DNA of 64,000 nt, taken from positions 2,108,001 to 2,172,000 of the forward strand of contig OZ244957.1 in NCBI GenBank assembly GCA_965222535.1, in the 5' to 3' direction. The translations under genes were made by a program, and so were the position numbers. The notes below the pieces were generated by a model, which saw only the letters and a program-made list of their open reading frames with translations, did not search any database and was not told the DNA's origin. Shown piece after piece: positions 34,825 through 42,909 of this stretch. How positions within the stretch are numbered: the stretch's first letter is position 1; every line of letters starts with the position of its first letter. This DNA is from G965222535 sp965222535. GTDB taxonomy: Bacteria > Pseudomonadota > Gammaproteobacteria > HK1.

Positions 34825-35589
34825 ATGAATATTGAAGGACAAACCGCTATCGTAACCGGTGGCGGCTCAGGATTAGGCGAAGCCACTGCGCGTTTGCTGG
34901 CGGCGTGCGGTGCGCACGTTGCGGTGCATGATATTAACGGTGTTGCCGCTGTAAAAGTTGCCAGCGCCATCGGCGGCAGCGCGAGCGTCTGCGATGCCGC
35001 CGATGGTGCAGCAGTTGCGGCAGCGGTTGCAGCGGTCACGCAGACGTATGGAGCGGCGCGCATTCTGGTCAATTGCGCTGGCATCGCCCCAGCGCAAAGG
35101 ACCGTCGGGCGCAATGGAGCAATGCCTCTGGATAACTTTAAACGGGTCATCGACTGCAATTTGATTGGCTCGTTTAATTACATCCGCACCGTCGCCGCAG
35201 CCATGCTGGAACTTGATCCAGTAACGCCAGGCGGCGAGCGCGGGGTGTTGATCAACACCGCCTCGGTGGCGGCGTACGACGGCCAGATAGGGCAGGCGGC
35301 GTATAGCGCCTCCAAAGGTGGCATCGTTAGCATGACACTGCCGATCGCCCGCGATCTGTGCAGCTTCGGCATTCGCGTGATGACCATCGCTCCAGGTATT
35401 ATGGATACCCCGATGCTGGCGGCCATGCCAGCCGAAGTGCAGCAGCAGCTCGCCGCCCAAGTACCTTTCCCAAAGCGGCTCGGACGCCCTGACGAATACG
35501 CTGAACTGGTGAGCCATATTATCACCAACTCCCTGCTGAACGGCGAGACGATCCGGCTTGACGGAGCGCTGCGCATGGCACCTAAATGA
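34825..35589 (+). CDS. SDR-family dehydrogenase (3-hydroxyacyl-CoA type-2-like)
   Basis: A 254-residue classical short-chain dehydrogenase. TGGGSGLGEATARLL (cofactor loop), HDIN (Asp that favours NAD), CDAAD, NCAGIAP, the catalytic Ser in NTASVAAYDGQIGQ and Tyr/Lys in YSASKGG, then MTIAPGIMDTPML. The last block and the overall pattern resemble HSD17B10-type 3-hydroxyacyl-CoA dehydrogenases, so a fatty-acid or short-acyl-CoA role is plausible but not proven. It begins directly after a family A repeat and lacks a strong ribosome site. It is separated from the HD-domain gene by another repeat. Confidence 0.85.
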   Translation: MNIEGQTAIVTGGGSGLGEATARLLAACGAHVAVHDINGVAAVKVASAIGGSASVCDAADGAAVAAAVAAVTQTYGAARILVNCAGIAPAQRTVGRNGAMPLDNFKRVIDCNLIGSFNYIRTVAAAMLELDPVTPGGERGVLINTASVAAYDGQIGQAAYSASKGGIVSMTLPIARDLCSFGIRVMTIAPGIMDTPMLAAMPAEVQQQLAAQVPFPKRLGRPDEYAELVSHIITNSLLNGETIRLDGALRMAPK

Positions 35590-35761
35590 GCAGCGTCCAC
35601 TGCGTGAGCAACCGGCACCTATCAAGCGGGACAACGGTACCTTATGGGCTGCTATATCGACCGCGACGGGCCGGCTCTCCGCTACCCAGTACGGCACCGT
35701 GATCACGGCTTTACCTGACCGGATCGGCGAGCTAGAATAGCTGCAATAACCAAAGGGCAGA

Positions 35762-35887
35762 TCGAAAAACTTGGAATGGGTGGGGAAGGGTCGCTATCGC
35801 TATCGCTATGGGCAATTTCGTAAGCCCCATCAGTTATGGATTAATATACCCTTCCCCTGATGGAGCACCATAATCAGGCACCTCAAG
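35762..35887 (+). repeat. Intergenic repeat family A, divergent copy
   Basis: Begins ATCGAAAAACTTGGAATGGG, contains GGGGAAGGG, a CGCTATCGCTATCGCTATGG micro-tandem (35792-35811), TCGTAAGC, ATTAATATACCC and CTTCCCC, and ends GGCACCTCAAGGAGG. The terminal AAGGAGG serves as the ribosome-binding site of the HD-domain gene at 35900. Confidence 0.6.
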
Positions 35888-35899
35888 GAGGGCCACCGC

Positions 35900-36475
35900 A
35901 TGGAGGTTGTCAGTTTTCGCCGCATGGATGAAGGGACGCCCGAGGACTACCTCCTTCTCGACAAGCGCGAGCAGGCGTTCATCAAGTCCCTGCCGGAGCG
36001 TCTGCTGAATGCGCTTGCGGGGTTGCGTAACACGCTTGCGGGCTACCGCATCGACAGGTTACAGCACTCGCTGCAGGCGGCGACCCGCGCCGAGGAAGAC
36101 GGTGCTGATATTGAGCTGATCGTCGCCGCCCTAGTCCACGATCTCGGCGATGATCTGGCACCCGTGAACCATGCGCAGCTGGCAGCCGCGATCATTCGTC
36201 CCTATGTGCGTACCGAGGTTAGTTGGATTGTCGAGCACCACGGCGTCTTTCAGATGTATTACTACGGTACCGCCAAGGGGCTCAACAAGGACGAGCGCGA
36301 GCGCCATCGCGGCCACAAATGGTTCGCCAGTTGCGAGCGGTTTTGCGCACGCTGGGACCAGGTGGCCTTTGACCCAGACTATCCGACACAGCCATTGAAC
36401 CATTTCGCGCCGATGGTGCGCGAAGTATTTTCGCGCACGCCGTTTGATCCAGCGATTATCGGGGAGGCCGCATAA
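35900..36475 (+). CDS. HD-domain protein, PhnZ/MIOX-like mixed-valence di-iron type
   Basis: A 191-residue HD-fold protein. Metal-ligand pattern: H56 in LQHSLQAATRA, H80-D81 in VAALVHDLGDDL, H91 in APVNHAQLA, H113/H114 in VEHHGVFQMYYYG and D153 in RWDQVAFDP. The EHHG-F-YYY and WDQ-FDP segments recall the HD oxygenases linked to phosphonate breakdown rather than ordinary phosphohydrolases. AAGGAGG 8 bases upstream marks ATG 35900. An SDR gene starts 1 base after its stop, and another precedes it, suggesting a small catabolic operon. The substrate is unknown. Confidence 0.75.
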   Translation: MEVVSFRRMDEGTPEDYLLLDKREQAFIKSLPERLLNALAGLRNTLAGYRIDRLQHSLQAATRAEEDGADIELIVAALVHDLGDDLAPVNHAQLAAAIIRPYVRTEVSWIVEHHGVFQMYYYGTAKGLNKDERERHRGHKWFASCERFCARWDQVAFDPDYPTQPLNHFAPMVREVFSRTPFDPAIIGEAA

Positions 36476-36476
36476 C

Positions 36477-37193
36477 ATGACACAGACGATTATGATCACC
36501 GGTGCCAATCGCGGCATCGGATTTGAGATGGTGCGCCAGGTGGTTGAGCGCGGTGATAGCGTTATCGCCTGCTGCCGAGCGCCACCGCACGCATCTGATC
36601 TGGTGGCTTTTGCGCGAGCGCATCCCACCGCGGTGACAGTGCTTGGCTTGAATGTGAGCAGCGAGGGCGACGTTGCGTCTGTTGCCGCCGCGCTCAACCG
36701 CGGCATTGACCTTCTGGTGTGCAATGCCGGTGTGTTGTTCGGTCGCGGGGGGCTCCGTGACGCTGCGCACAACGCCGCGACGGTGGAGGATTCGCTGATG
36801 ACCAACATCGCGGGCGTGTTTTTTACGGTGAAACATTTCCTGCCGCATCTGCTGACCGGAGCAAAAGCACGTAAAGCGGGCACGCCGGGCAAAATCGCCG
36901 TCATCTCATCGAATATGGGTAGCAGCACCCGCAGCGGCTCAAACGCCCTCATCTATCGCGCCAGCAAAGCGGCGGCGACCAACTTGGCGCGTTCCATGGC
37001 GGTTGAGTTGGCACCCGAGAACATCGCTGTCGGTGCCTATCATCCAGGCTGGGTGCGCACCGACATGGGGGGTGCCACGGCTGCCATCACGCCGCAGGAC
37101 AGCGTTGCCGGTCTGCTCGCCCGTTTTGCTGAGCTTTGCACCGAAACCAGCGGTGTCTTTGAAGATTACCGAGGTGCCCCCCTGCCTTTCTGA
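36477..37193 (+). CDS. SDR-family oxidoreductase
   Basis: A 238-residue short-chain dehydrogenase of the C-factor/CsgA-like group. It begins MTQTIMITGANRGIGFEMVR (TGANRGIG cofactor loop), with NVSS, VCNAGVLFGR, the catalytic serine in VISSNMGSS, Y-R-A-S-K (Tyr/Lys) and HPGWVRTDMGG. ATG 36477 lies one base after the stop of the HD-domain gene, with GGGGAGG 10 bases upstream, so the two are co-translated. A frame start at 36444 would overlap the HD gene and is less likely. The substrate is unknown; context suggests a shared pathway. Confidence 0.85.
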   Translation: MTQTIMITGANRGIGFEMVRQVVERGDSVIACCRAPPHASDLVAFARAHPTAVTVLGLNVSSEGDVASVAAALNRGIDLLVCNAGVLFGRGGLRDAAHNAATVEDSLMTNIAGVFFTVKHFLPHLLTGAKARKAGTPGKIAVISSNMGSSTRSGSNALIYRASKAAATNLARSMAVELAPENIAVGAYHPGWVRTDMGGATAAITPQDSVAGLLARFAELCTETSGVFEDYRGAPLPF

Positions 37194-37269
37194 GCGCATC
37201 CGCAAGCTATATATTGATGCTCACCGATTAAGGCCAAGCCATTGTTCGATAAATCCTTTTATGGTGTTA

Positions 37270-37388
37270 TATTGGGGAGAGGGTATATCAATCCATAGCT
37301 GATGAGGGGCTTACGGAATGCGATAATTATTCATAGCGCCCTTTTCCCCAAACCCCCATCCCATTTCAGGTTTTTCGGGGTTTCCGGA
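37270..37388 (+). repeat. Intergenic repeat family A, copy before lpxB
   Basis: Contains TTGGGGAGAGGG, TATATCAATCC, GATGAGGGGCTTACGG, CCCTTTTCCCCAAACCCCCA, TCCCATTTCAGG and the right end GGTTTTTCGGGG. It ends about 25 bases upstream of the lpxB start. Confidence 0.75.
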
Positions 37389-37411
37389 GGCGTGTTCGGG
37401 CTGATTAAAGC

Positions 37412-38566
37412 ATGCAAAGCGCTCAAATAATGCCCGCCCCGGCCCGCATCATGCTGGTTGCGGGTGAGCCATCCGGCGATCAGCATGGCGCTAAGCTGGT
37501 AACCGTGCTGCAGGGCAAGCAGAAAGACTTCAGCTTTCAGGGCATGGGCATGGGTTGTATGGAAGCGGCTGGCGTTAAATTAATCGCCGATGCCACTGAT
37601 ACCGCAGTCAATGGTTTGTTTGAGGTGATCCGCTACTATCCGAAAATCAAACGTAAGCTGGGCCTGCTGAAAAAAGCCTTGGAACACGATCCACCAGATT
37701 TGCTGGTACTCATTGATTATCCTGAATTTAATTTGATATTGGCGGAAACAGCGCATCGTTTAGGAATTAAGACGCTGTTTTATATCAGCCCCCAGGTTTG
37801 GGCGTGGCGGCGCGGCAGAGTCAAAAAAATAGCGCGGATTATCGACGCCATGGCGGTAATTTTGCCTTTCGAGGAGCAGTTTTACCAACACACGTCATTG
37901 GCTGTGCATTACGTTGGGCATCCGCTGGTGGATGAAGCATACGCGCATCATATCCTGCCGCAACCCTCCCCAGCGCCATACCAGCGCAATCACGTTCCGC
38001 GCAAGATTCTACTGCTCCCGGGCAGTCGCCAATCGGAAATAAAGCGTCTGTTGCCGGTGCTGTGCGGTGCCGCACAGCACCTGCAGCAACAGCACGCTGA
38101 ACTACAGTTTGAGCTATTGGTCGCTCCAGGCATTGATGCCGATCGCATCCGTCATTATCTGCACATCGCCGATTTTAATTGCACATTGGCGAATGATCAT
38201 TATGCAGCGATGCAACGCGCCGATCTGGCCATCACCTCTTCAGGGACGGTCACCCTGCAACTGGCACTATGCGGAACACCGATGGTGGTCATTTACCGAC
38301 TCAACCACCTTAGTTACTTCCTCGCTAGGATATTGGTCAGAATCCCCCATATTGCGTTACCCAATATCCTAGCGGGCAAAGCCATCGTACCGGAACTCAT
38401 CCAATATCAAGCGACTGCTGGGAATATCGAGAAACACGCATCAGCTATTATGCGAAGTGCCGAACGCAGGCATGCCATGCGCCAAGACTTACATCGGGTC
38501 GCCAACAGCTTAGGCCCAAGCGGTACCTCGCAACGCGTCGCGGAACTCGTGTGCAGCATGACCTGA
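37412..38566 (+). CDS. lpxB: Lipid-A-disaccharide synthase
   Basis: LpxB joins two acylated glucosamines in lipid A synthesis at the inner membrane. The 384-residue protein has VAGEPSGDQHGAKL, LIDYPEFNL, YISPQVWAWRRGRVKKI, GHPLVDE, LLPGSRQSEIKRLLPV and TSSGTVTLQLALCGTPMV, the full set of GT19 motifs. The usual lpxD-fabZ-lpxA-lpxB cluster is not present, so the gene has been separated from it or is a paralogue. Family A repeats flank it on both sides (37270-37388 and 38592-38752), which hints at a relocated segment. Confidence 0.94.
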   Translation: MQSAQIMPAPARIMLVAGEPSGDQHGAKLVTVLQGKQKDFSFQGMGMGCMEAAGVKLIADATDTAVNGLFEVIRYYPKIKRKLGLLKKALEHDPPDLLVLIDYPEFNLILAETAHRLGIKTLFYISPQVWAWRRGRVKKIARIIDAMAVILPFEEQFYQHTSLAVHYVGHPLVDEAYAHHILPQPSPAPYQRNHVPRKILLLPGSRQSEIKRLLPVLCGAAQHLQQQHAELQFELLVAPGIDADRIRHYLHIADFNCTLANDHYAAMQRADLAITSSGTVTLQLALCGTPMVVIYRLNHLSYFLARILVRIPHIALPNILAGKAIVPELIQYQATAGNIEKHASAIMRSAERRHAMRQDLHRVANSLGPSGTSQRVAELVCSMT

Positions 38567-38934
38567 AGCCGATATGGGATGCACAATCTAAGGGGCACCT
38601 CGAAAAACCAGCTTCGCTAACTTTTCGAGATGCTTTGCGGGGCTTGTCTATTGGGGGAAGGTTTATAAATCAGCGGCTTACGTTACAGGTGATGATGCTT
38701 CTTCCCCCAAACCCCTATCCCGCTGCGGTTTTCCGAAGTCCCTTGCTTGAAGGAATATTGCCTCACCAATCACTCATCGTCGCCCCCCACGTCCTGCCCC
38801 AACCCCTTTTGTCAGAGGAGCATCCATCATGCCTCACTGACCACCGATCGCCCCTAGTGCCCCCTGGCAATGCCCTCCCCGCGGTATGCCGGCGCTGGCT
38901 AGGGCGCATTGACCAACGATCAACGAACGCCTGA
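38567..38934. other. Gene-free stretch dominated by a family A repeat
   Basis: 368 bases. 38592-38752 is the most complete family A copy: palindrome CACCTCGAAAAACCAGC and GCTAACTTTTCGAG, then GGCTTGTCTATTGGGGGAAGG, TTTATAAATCAGCGGCTTACG, TTACAGGTGATGATGC and CTTCCCCCAAACCCC. The rest, to the ialB start, has no gene or recognised signal. Confidence 0.75.
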
Positions 38935-39450
38935 ATGCTGAATTCCATCCACTCGTGGCTTTGTGCTGGCACGCTGATGATCGGTTTGCTGGTGGGCGCA
39001 CTACCTGTGCCGGCGGCGCAACATGATCAGGTGTTTGGTTCTTGGCGCACCAGTTGCAGCGTGAGAACTAGCGGCGGCGAATCCGATTGCTATCTTTATC
39101 AATCGATCTTTCTGAAGAAGAAATACAAGCAGATTTTGCGCATTGCGGTGGGTGAATTTCAGCAAAGAGAGCAGTTGAGCATCGCTTTTACCCTGCCGCT
39201 TGGGGCTGCGGTTGGGGTAGGTGGCATGATGCAGGTCGATCAAAACCAGCCGATCCGTTTTGATCTTCAATTCTGCACCGCCAAAAGCGGCTGCAGTGGC
39301 GTTTTGCCCCTCGATTACCAGACACTGAATTTGCTGGATGTGGGGCATATCGTGCATGTGATTTTCTATGATCACAACCAGCAGCCGGTGACTATATCGG
39401 TATCGTTGAATGGCTTTTCCGAAGGCCTTCGGGCACTATTTGTCGAATGA
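38935..39450 (+). CDS. Invasion-associated locus B (IalB)-family periplasmic protein
   Basis: A 171-residue exported protein. A signal peptide (hydrophobic LCAGTLMIGLLVGALPVPA) is followed by FGSWRTSCSVR, ESDCYLYQSIF, CTAKSGCSGVLPLD and VSLNGFSEGLRAL, the four-cysteine pattern of the IalB domain. The family is named for a Bartonella erythrocyte-invasion factor, but it is widespread in free-living proteobacteria and its function there is unknown. Its stop overlaps the lutA start in ATGA, so it belongs to the lut operon here. Confidence 0.85.
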   Translation: MLNSIHSWLCAGTLMIGLLVGALPVPAAQHDQVFGSWRTSCSVRTSGGESDCYLYQSIFLKKKYKQILRIAVGEFQQREQLSIAFTLPLGAAVGVGGMMQVDQNQPIRFDLQFCTAKSGCSGVLPLDYQTLNLLDVGHIVHVIFYDHNQQPVTISVSLNGFSEGLRALFVE

Positions 39451-40250
39451 CCGCCCATCACTCAAGCACTCACTCGCAAGCTAGGTCAGATTCCGCCAAT
39501 GCTGACCGTAAGACACTCAATGTCGCTTTGTTTGTCACGTGCCTTATTGATTTTTTGCGACCGAGCGTCGCTTTTGCAGCGATCCGTTTGCTCGAAAAAG
39601 CCAATTGCACGGTGACTGTCCCGGCCGCGCAGACGTGCTGCGGACAACCGGCTTTTAACAGCGGCGACAAGCACGCGGCGGCGCGCATCGCGCAGCAGGT
39701 GATCCGCAGCTTTGCACCGTTTGACTATGTGGTCGTGCCATCGGCATCGTGTGCTGGAATGCTGCGTGAGGATTATCCGCGCCTGTTCAGCGGCGATCCA
39801 AAATGGCACCCGCAGGCCATCCGCCTAGCTGAGCAGGTTTATGAGCTCACCGATTTCTTGACCAATGTGTTGGGCGATCGAGTGATCATCAATGCAAACT
39901 GCGCTGCGATCGCAACTTACCATGATTCGTGCGCCAGCCTGCGCCAATGCGGCATCCATGCACAGCCGCGTCAACTGCTGGCGCAGGTCTCTGATCTGTC
40001 TTTGAAGGAGATGCCGGAAAGCGAAGTCTGCTGCGGGTTTGGCGGCGTGTTTTGCGTCAAATACCCAGCTATCTCGACGCGGCTGGTGGATAACAAGCTC
40101 CATGCCATCGCAGCCACCGGTGCTGATACGTTGTTGGGTGCTGATCTTGGTTGCCTGCTGCACATTGAAGGGCGACTGCGGCGTCAGGCCAGCGCAATGC
40201 ACGTATTGCATATCGCCGAAGTACTGGCGGGGTGCGGCGAGGCCATTTGA
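39447..40250 (+). CDS. lutA: Lactate utilisation protein A (CCG-domain)
   Basis: LutA/YkgE is one of three subunits of the iron-sulfur lactate dehydrogenase complex. The 267-residue product has the two cysteine-rich CCG signatures: VPAAQTCCGQPAFNSG, with SASCAGMLRE, and then YHDSCASLRQ with EVCCGFGGVFCVKYP. The first 20-25 residues are extra and poorly conserved; VALFVTCLIDFLRPSVAFA is the typical family N-terminus. It overlaps ialB by four bases (ATGA) and lutB starts on its stop (TGATG). Confidence 0.93.
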   Translation: MTAHHSSTHSQARSDSANADRKTLNVALFVTCLIDFLRPSVAFAAIRLLEKANCTVTVPAAQTCCGQPAFNSGDKHAAARIAQQVIRSFAPFDYVVVPSASCAGMLREDYPRLFSGDPKWHPQAIRLAEQVYELTDFLTNVLGDRVIINANCAAIATYHDSCASLRQCGIHAQPRQLLAQVSDLSLKEMPESEVCCGFGGVFCVKYPAISTRLVDNKLHAIAATGADTLLGADLGCLLHIEGRLRRQASAMHVLHIAEVLAGCGEAI

Positions 40251-41713
40251 TGCCGCCGGCAACAACTGAGTTTGTGCGCCTTGCGGCGCGTGGACTGCAC
40301 GATCCGCAGCTTGCCAAAGCGATGGCGCGCAGCCGCAGCGAGCTGGTCGGGAATTACAACAGCGCGGTAGCTGCGCTGCCTGAATTTGAAGCCTTGTGTC
40401 AGCAAGCCAGCGAGATTAAAGATCACGCGCTGCAGTATCTGGATTACTACTTGGAAGCGTTTGAGGCGCAGGTTACCGCCCATGGCGGGAAGGTCCACTG
40501 GGCCGCGACAGCAGATGAAGCATGCCGCATCGTCATTGATCTCTGCCATCAAGCAGGGGCACGCCTGGTGGTCAAAGGCAAATCCATGGTGGCTGAGGAG
40601 ATGGGGCTCAATCGGGCATTGAGCAGCGCCGGTATAGTACCAGTGGAAACCGATCTCGGTGAATATATCATTCAACTTGCCAATGAACCTCCAAGCCACA
40701 TCATCGCCCCGGCACTGCATAAGACACGCGAGCAAATTGCCGATCTATTCCACACCTATCATGCTCGCTATGGCTTAACTGAACGTCATAGCACCGTGCC
40801 ACCCTTAGTCAATGAGGCGCGTGCGGTGCTGCGCGAAAAGTTTATCCGCGCTGAGGTGGGTATTACCGGGGCCAATTTCCTAGTCGCCGAAACCGGCTCA
40901 TCGGTGATCGTTACCAATGAAGGCAATGGGGATCTGTGCAGTACCTTGCCGCGCATGCACATTGTCACCGCGGGCATTGAGAAGGTCATCCCGACACTTG
41001 CCGATGTGGCCACGGTACTGCGCGTGTTGTCGCGCAGCGCCACCGGTCAGGAGACTACAGTCTATACCACGTTTTTTACTGGCCCTCGTCGCAGTGGTGA
41101 TCTGGATGGGCCGAGTGAGTACCACGTGGTGTTGCTCGATAACGGGCGTTCACAAATGTTGGGCAATGAGTTCCGCGCGATGTTGCGCTGCATTCGCTGC
41201 GGCGCGTGCATGAACCATTGTCCAGTGTACCAGGCCGTGGGCGGTCATGCGTATGGCTGGGTTTATCCGGGGCCGATGGGATCAGTGCTCACTCCGTTGC
41301 TGCGCGGGTTGGCGCACGCCCCCGACCTGCCGCATGCCTGTACGCTGAATGGCCATTGCGAGAAAGTCTGCCCGATGAATATTCCGTTACCCTCAATGCT
41401 GCGACAACTGCGAGCAAAGCAGTTTGAGCAACGCATCATCGCCTCGCGCCATCGCTTCTGGTTGGGCCTTTGGGCGTTTATCGCGCAACGTCCGCGGCTG
41501 TACCACGTGGGCATTGCAGTGACAGCCCGGGGGTTGTCCTGGTTGACAGGGCGGCGCCGGCACTTACGCTGGCTGCCGTTTATGAGCGGCTGGACGACGA
41601 CGCGTGATCTGCCGGTGCCGATGGGGCCGAGCTTCCATGCAAAGTACCGCAAGCACAAGCGGCTAGCCGATGCTTCGGCGCGGGCGCAGCAGCACGAGGA
41701 TAGGTATCAATGA
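40250..41713 (+). CDS. lutB: Lactate utilisation iron-sulfur protein B
   Basis: LutB/YkgF carries two [4Fe-4S] clusters and a LUD domain. The 487-residue protein has the LUD core (KSMVAEEMGLNRAL, ETDLGEYIIQLANEPPSHI, GANFLVAETGS, VVTNEGNGDL-like VIVTNEGNGD), then CIRCGACMNHCPVY and CTLNGHCEKVCPMNIPLP, both complete ferredoxin motifs. The frame opens at 40232, but ATG 40250 overlapping the lutA stop in TGATG is the natural start. It overlaps lutC at ATGA. Confidence 0.94.
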   Translation: MPPATTEFVRLAARGLHDPQLAKAMARSRSELVGNYNSAVAALPEFEALCQQASEIKDHALQYLDYYLEAFEAQVTAHGGKVHWAATADEACRIVIDLCHQAGARLVVKGKSMVAEEMGLNRALSSAGIVPVETDLGEYIIQLANEPPSHIIAPALHKTREQIADLFHTYHARYGLTERHSTVPPLVNEARAVLREKFIRAEVGITGANFLVAETGSSVIVTNEGNGDLCSTLPRMHIVTAGIEKVIPTLADVATVLRVLSRSATGQETTVYTTFFTGPRRSGDLDGPSEYHVVLLDNGRSQMLGNEFRAMLRCIRCGACMNHCPVYQAVGGHAYGWVYPGPMGSVLTPLLRGLAHAPDLPHACTLNGHCEKVCPMNIPLPSMLRQLRAKQFEQRIIASRHRFWLGLWAFIAQRPRLYHVGIAVTARGLSWLTGRRRHLRWLPFMSGWTTTRDLPVPMGPSFHAKYRKHKRLADASARAQQHEDRYQ

Positions 41714-42408
41714 ACACCCGCCGGGCGCAGATCCTGACCCGTGTACGGCAAGCACTGCAGCGCAATGCCGCGCTGCCGCCAGATGTCGCCGCCACCCTGC
41801 GCAACCGTCTGCAGCAACCACAAACCCACCTGCAACCCTGCATCACCGACGAGCCAGTGGCTCGTTTTGCGCGTAAAGCAACCGCAGTGGGGATGACGCT
41901 CAGTTGGATTGCCGAATATGCCCAGTTATCAGCAACGCTCATCGGCTATATGCGCCAATACAGCGCTGAAGGAAAAATCGTCGTTGCCCCCGATCCAGCG
42001 CTTACCGTAATTTGCGACAGCCGCCACTTAGTAATTGAACGCCGCGCAGCCACGGCAGACGATCGGATAAGCCTTACCCGCGCCTACGCCGGTATTGCCG
42101 AAAGCGGTAGCCTCGTCCTGCTTTCTGGCGGCGCATCACCGACAACGCTGAACTTTTTGCCGGAAACCCATATGGTTGTCCTCGACACCGATCGTATCCT
42201 GATGACTCTAGAAGACGTGTGGCGCAAAATGCGCTGCGAAAAGCGCGCAATGCCACGCGCTCTGAATTGTATTGCCGGCCCATCGCGCACCGCCGATATC
42301 GAAGCCATCATCCAGAAAGGGGCTCATGGTCCGCGTCGCCTGCACGTGATCTTGGTAGGCGATAGGCCGGTTACCAAGACAGCACCGGGTGCCCCCACGG
42401 CGTGTTAG
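41710..42408 (+). CDS. lutC: Lactate utilisation protein C
   Basis: LutC/YkgG is the LUD-domain third subunit. The 232-residue product has AYAGIAESGSLVLLSGG, TTLNFLPETHMVVLD and GPSRTADIEAIIQKGAHGP (the nucleotide-like loop), all typical. The start ATG is in ATGA with the lutB stop. With ialB, lutA and lutB it forms a tightly coupled four-gene operon. No lactate permease (lutP) or LutR regulator lies nearby. Confidence 0.93.
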   Translation: MNTRRAQILTRVRQALQRNAALPPDVAATLRNRLQQPQTHLQPCITDEPVARFARKATAVGMTLSWIAEYAQLSATLIGYMRQYSAEGKIVVAPDPALTVICDSRHLVIERRAATADDRISLTRAYAGIAESGSLVLLSGGASPTTLNFLPETHMVVLDTDRILMTLEDVWRKMRCEKRAMPRALNCIAGPSRTADIEAIIQKGAHGPRRLHVILVGDRPVTKTAPGAPTAC

Positions 42409-42909
42409 CACCGCAGCGGAAAAGCTCTCTGGATGCCTCTTGATAGGGTTATCGTATCCGTACAGGATCCGGCGTCGGCGGTGCGTTTGAGGGGCTGTTC
42501 TATCCAGCGGCTGAGGAATCCCAGGATCCGTGAATCGAGTTCCTAGGATAGCCGCGTACGTTGTTGATAGATGCGGAGATGGTCCTGTATTACCAGTCCG
42601 TGGATCAGCCGCTGGTGCTGGGTGCATCTCAGCTACCTTCAGCCATCACCGCGAGGTTCCCTGATGATATTATGTTTATAAAAGTGTATATTAATCAATA
42701 GCTTACTAAATTATCACAGCAACCCTTCCCTTACTCCTCTTCCATCCCATTGCTAGGTTTTTCTTGGGGTCACCTCTTGGGCAACACCGACCTTCACTGA
42801 AATTTTGCTGTTCATCGACCTTGCGTTATGTGTCATAATTCTCAACAGGAGTTCTTGCGTCTCCGTTTCAATAATGCTATATGCCAATCTCAGCAGGTAA
42901 CCCGATCCC
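42409..42909. other. Gene-free stretch with a family A repeat
   Basis: 501 bases. A minus-strand frame near 42450-42620 reads protein-like (RLIHGLVIQDHLRIYQQ then a stop, then ILGFLSRWIEQPLKRTAD) and may be a gene remnant, but I recognise no family. 42651-42775 is a divergent family A element (GTTTATAAAAGTGTATATTA, AATAGCTTAC, CCATCCCATTGC, GGTTTTTCTTGGGG). The remainder should hold the promoter of the next gene. Confidence 0.5.
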
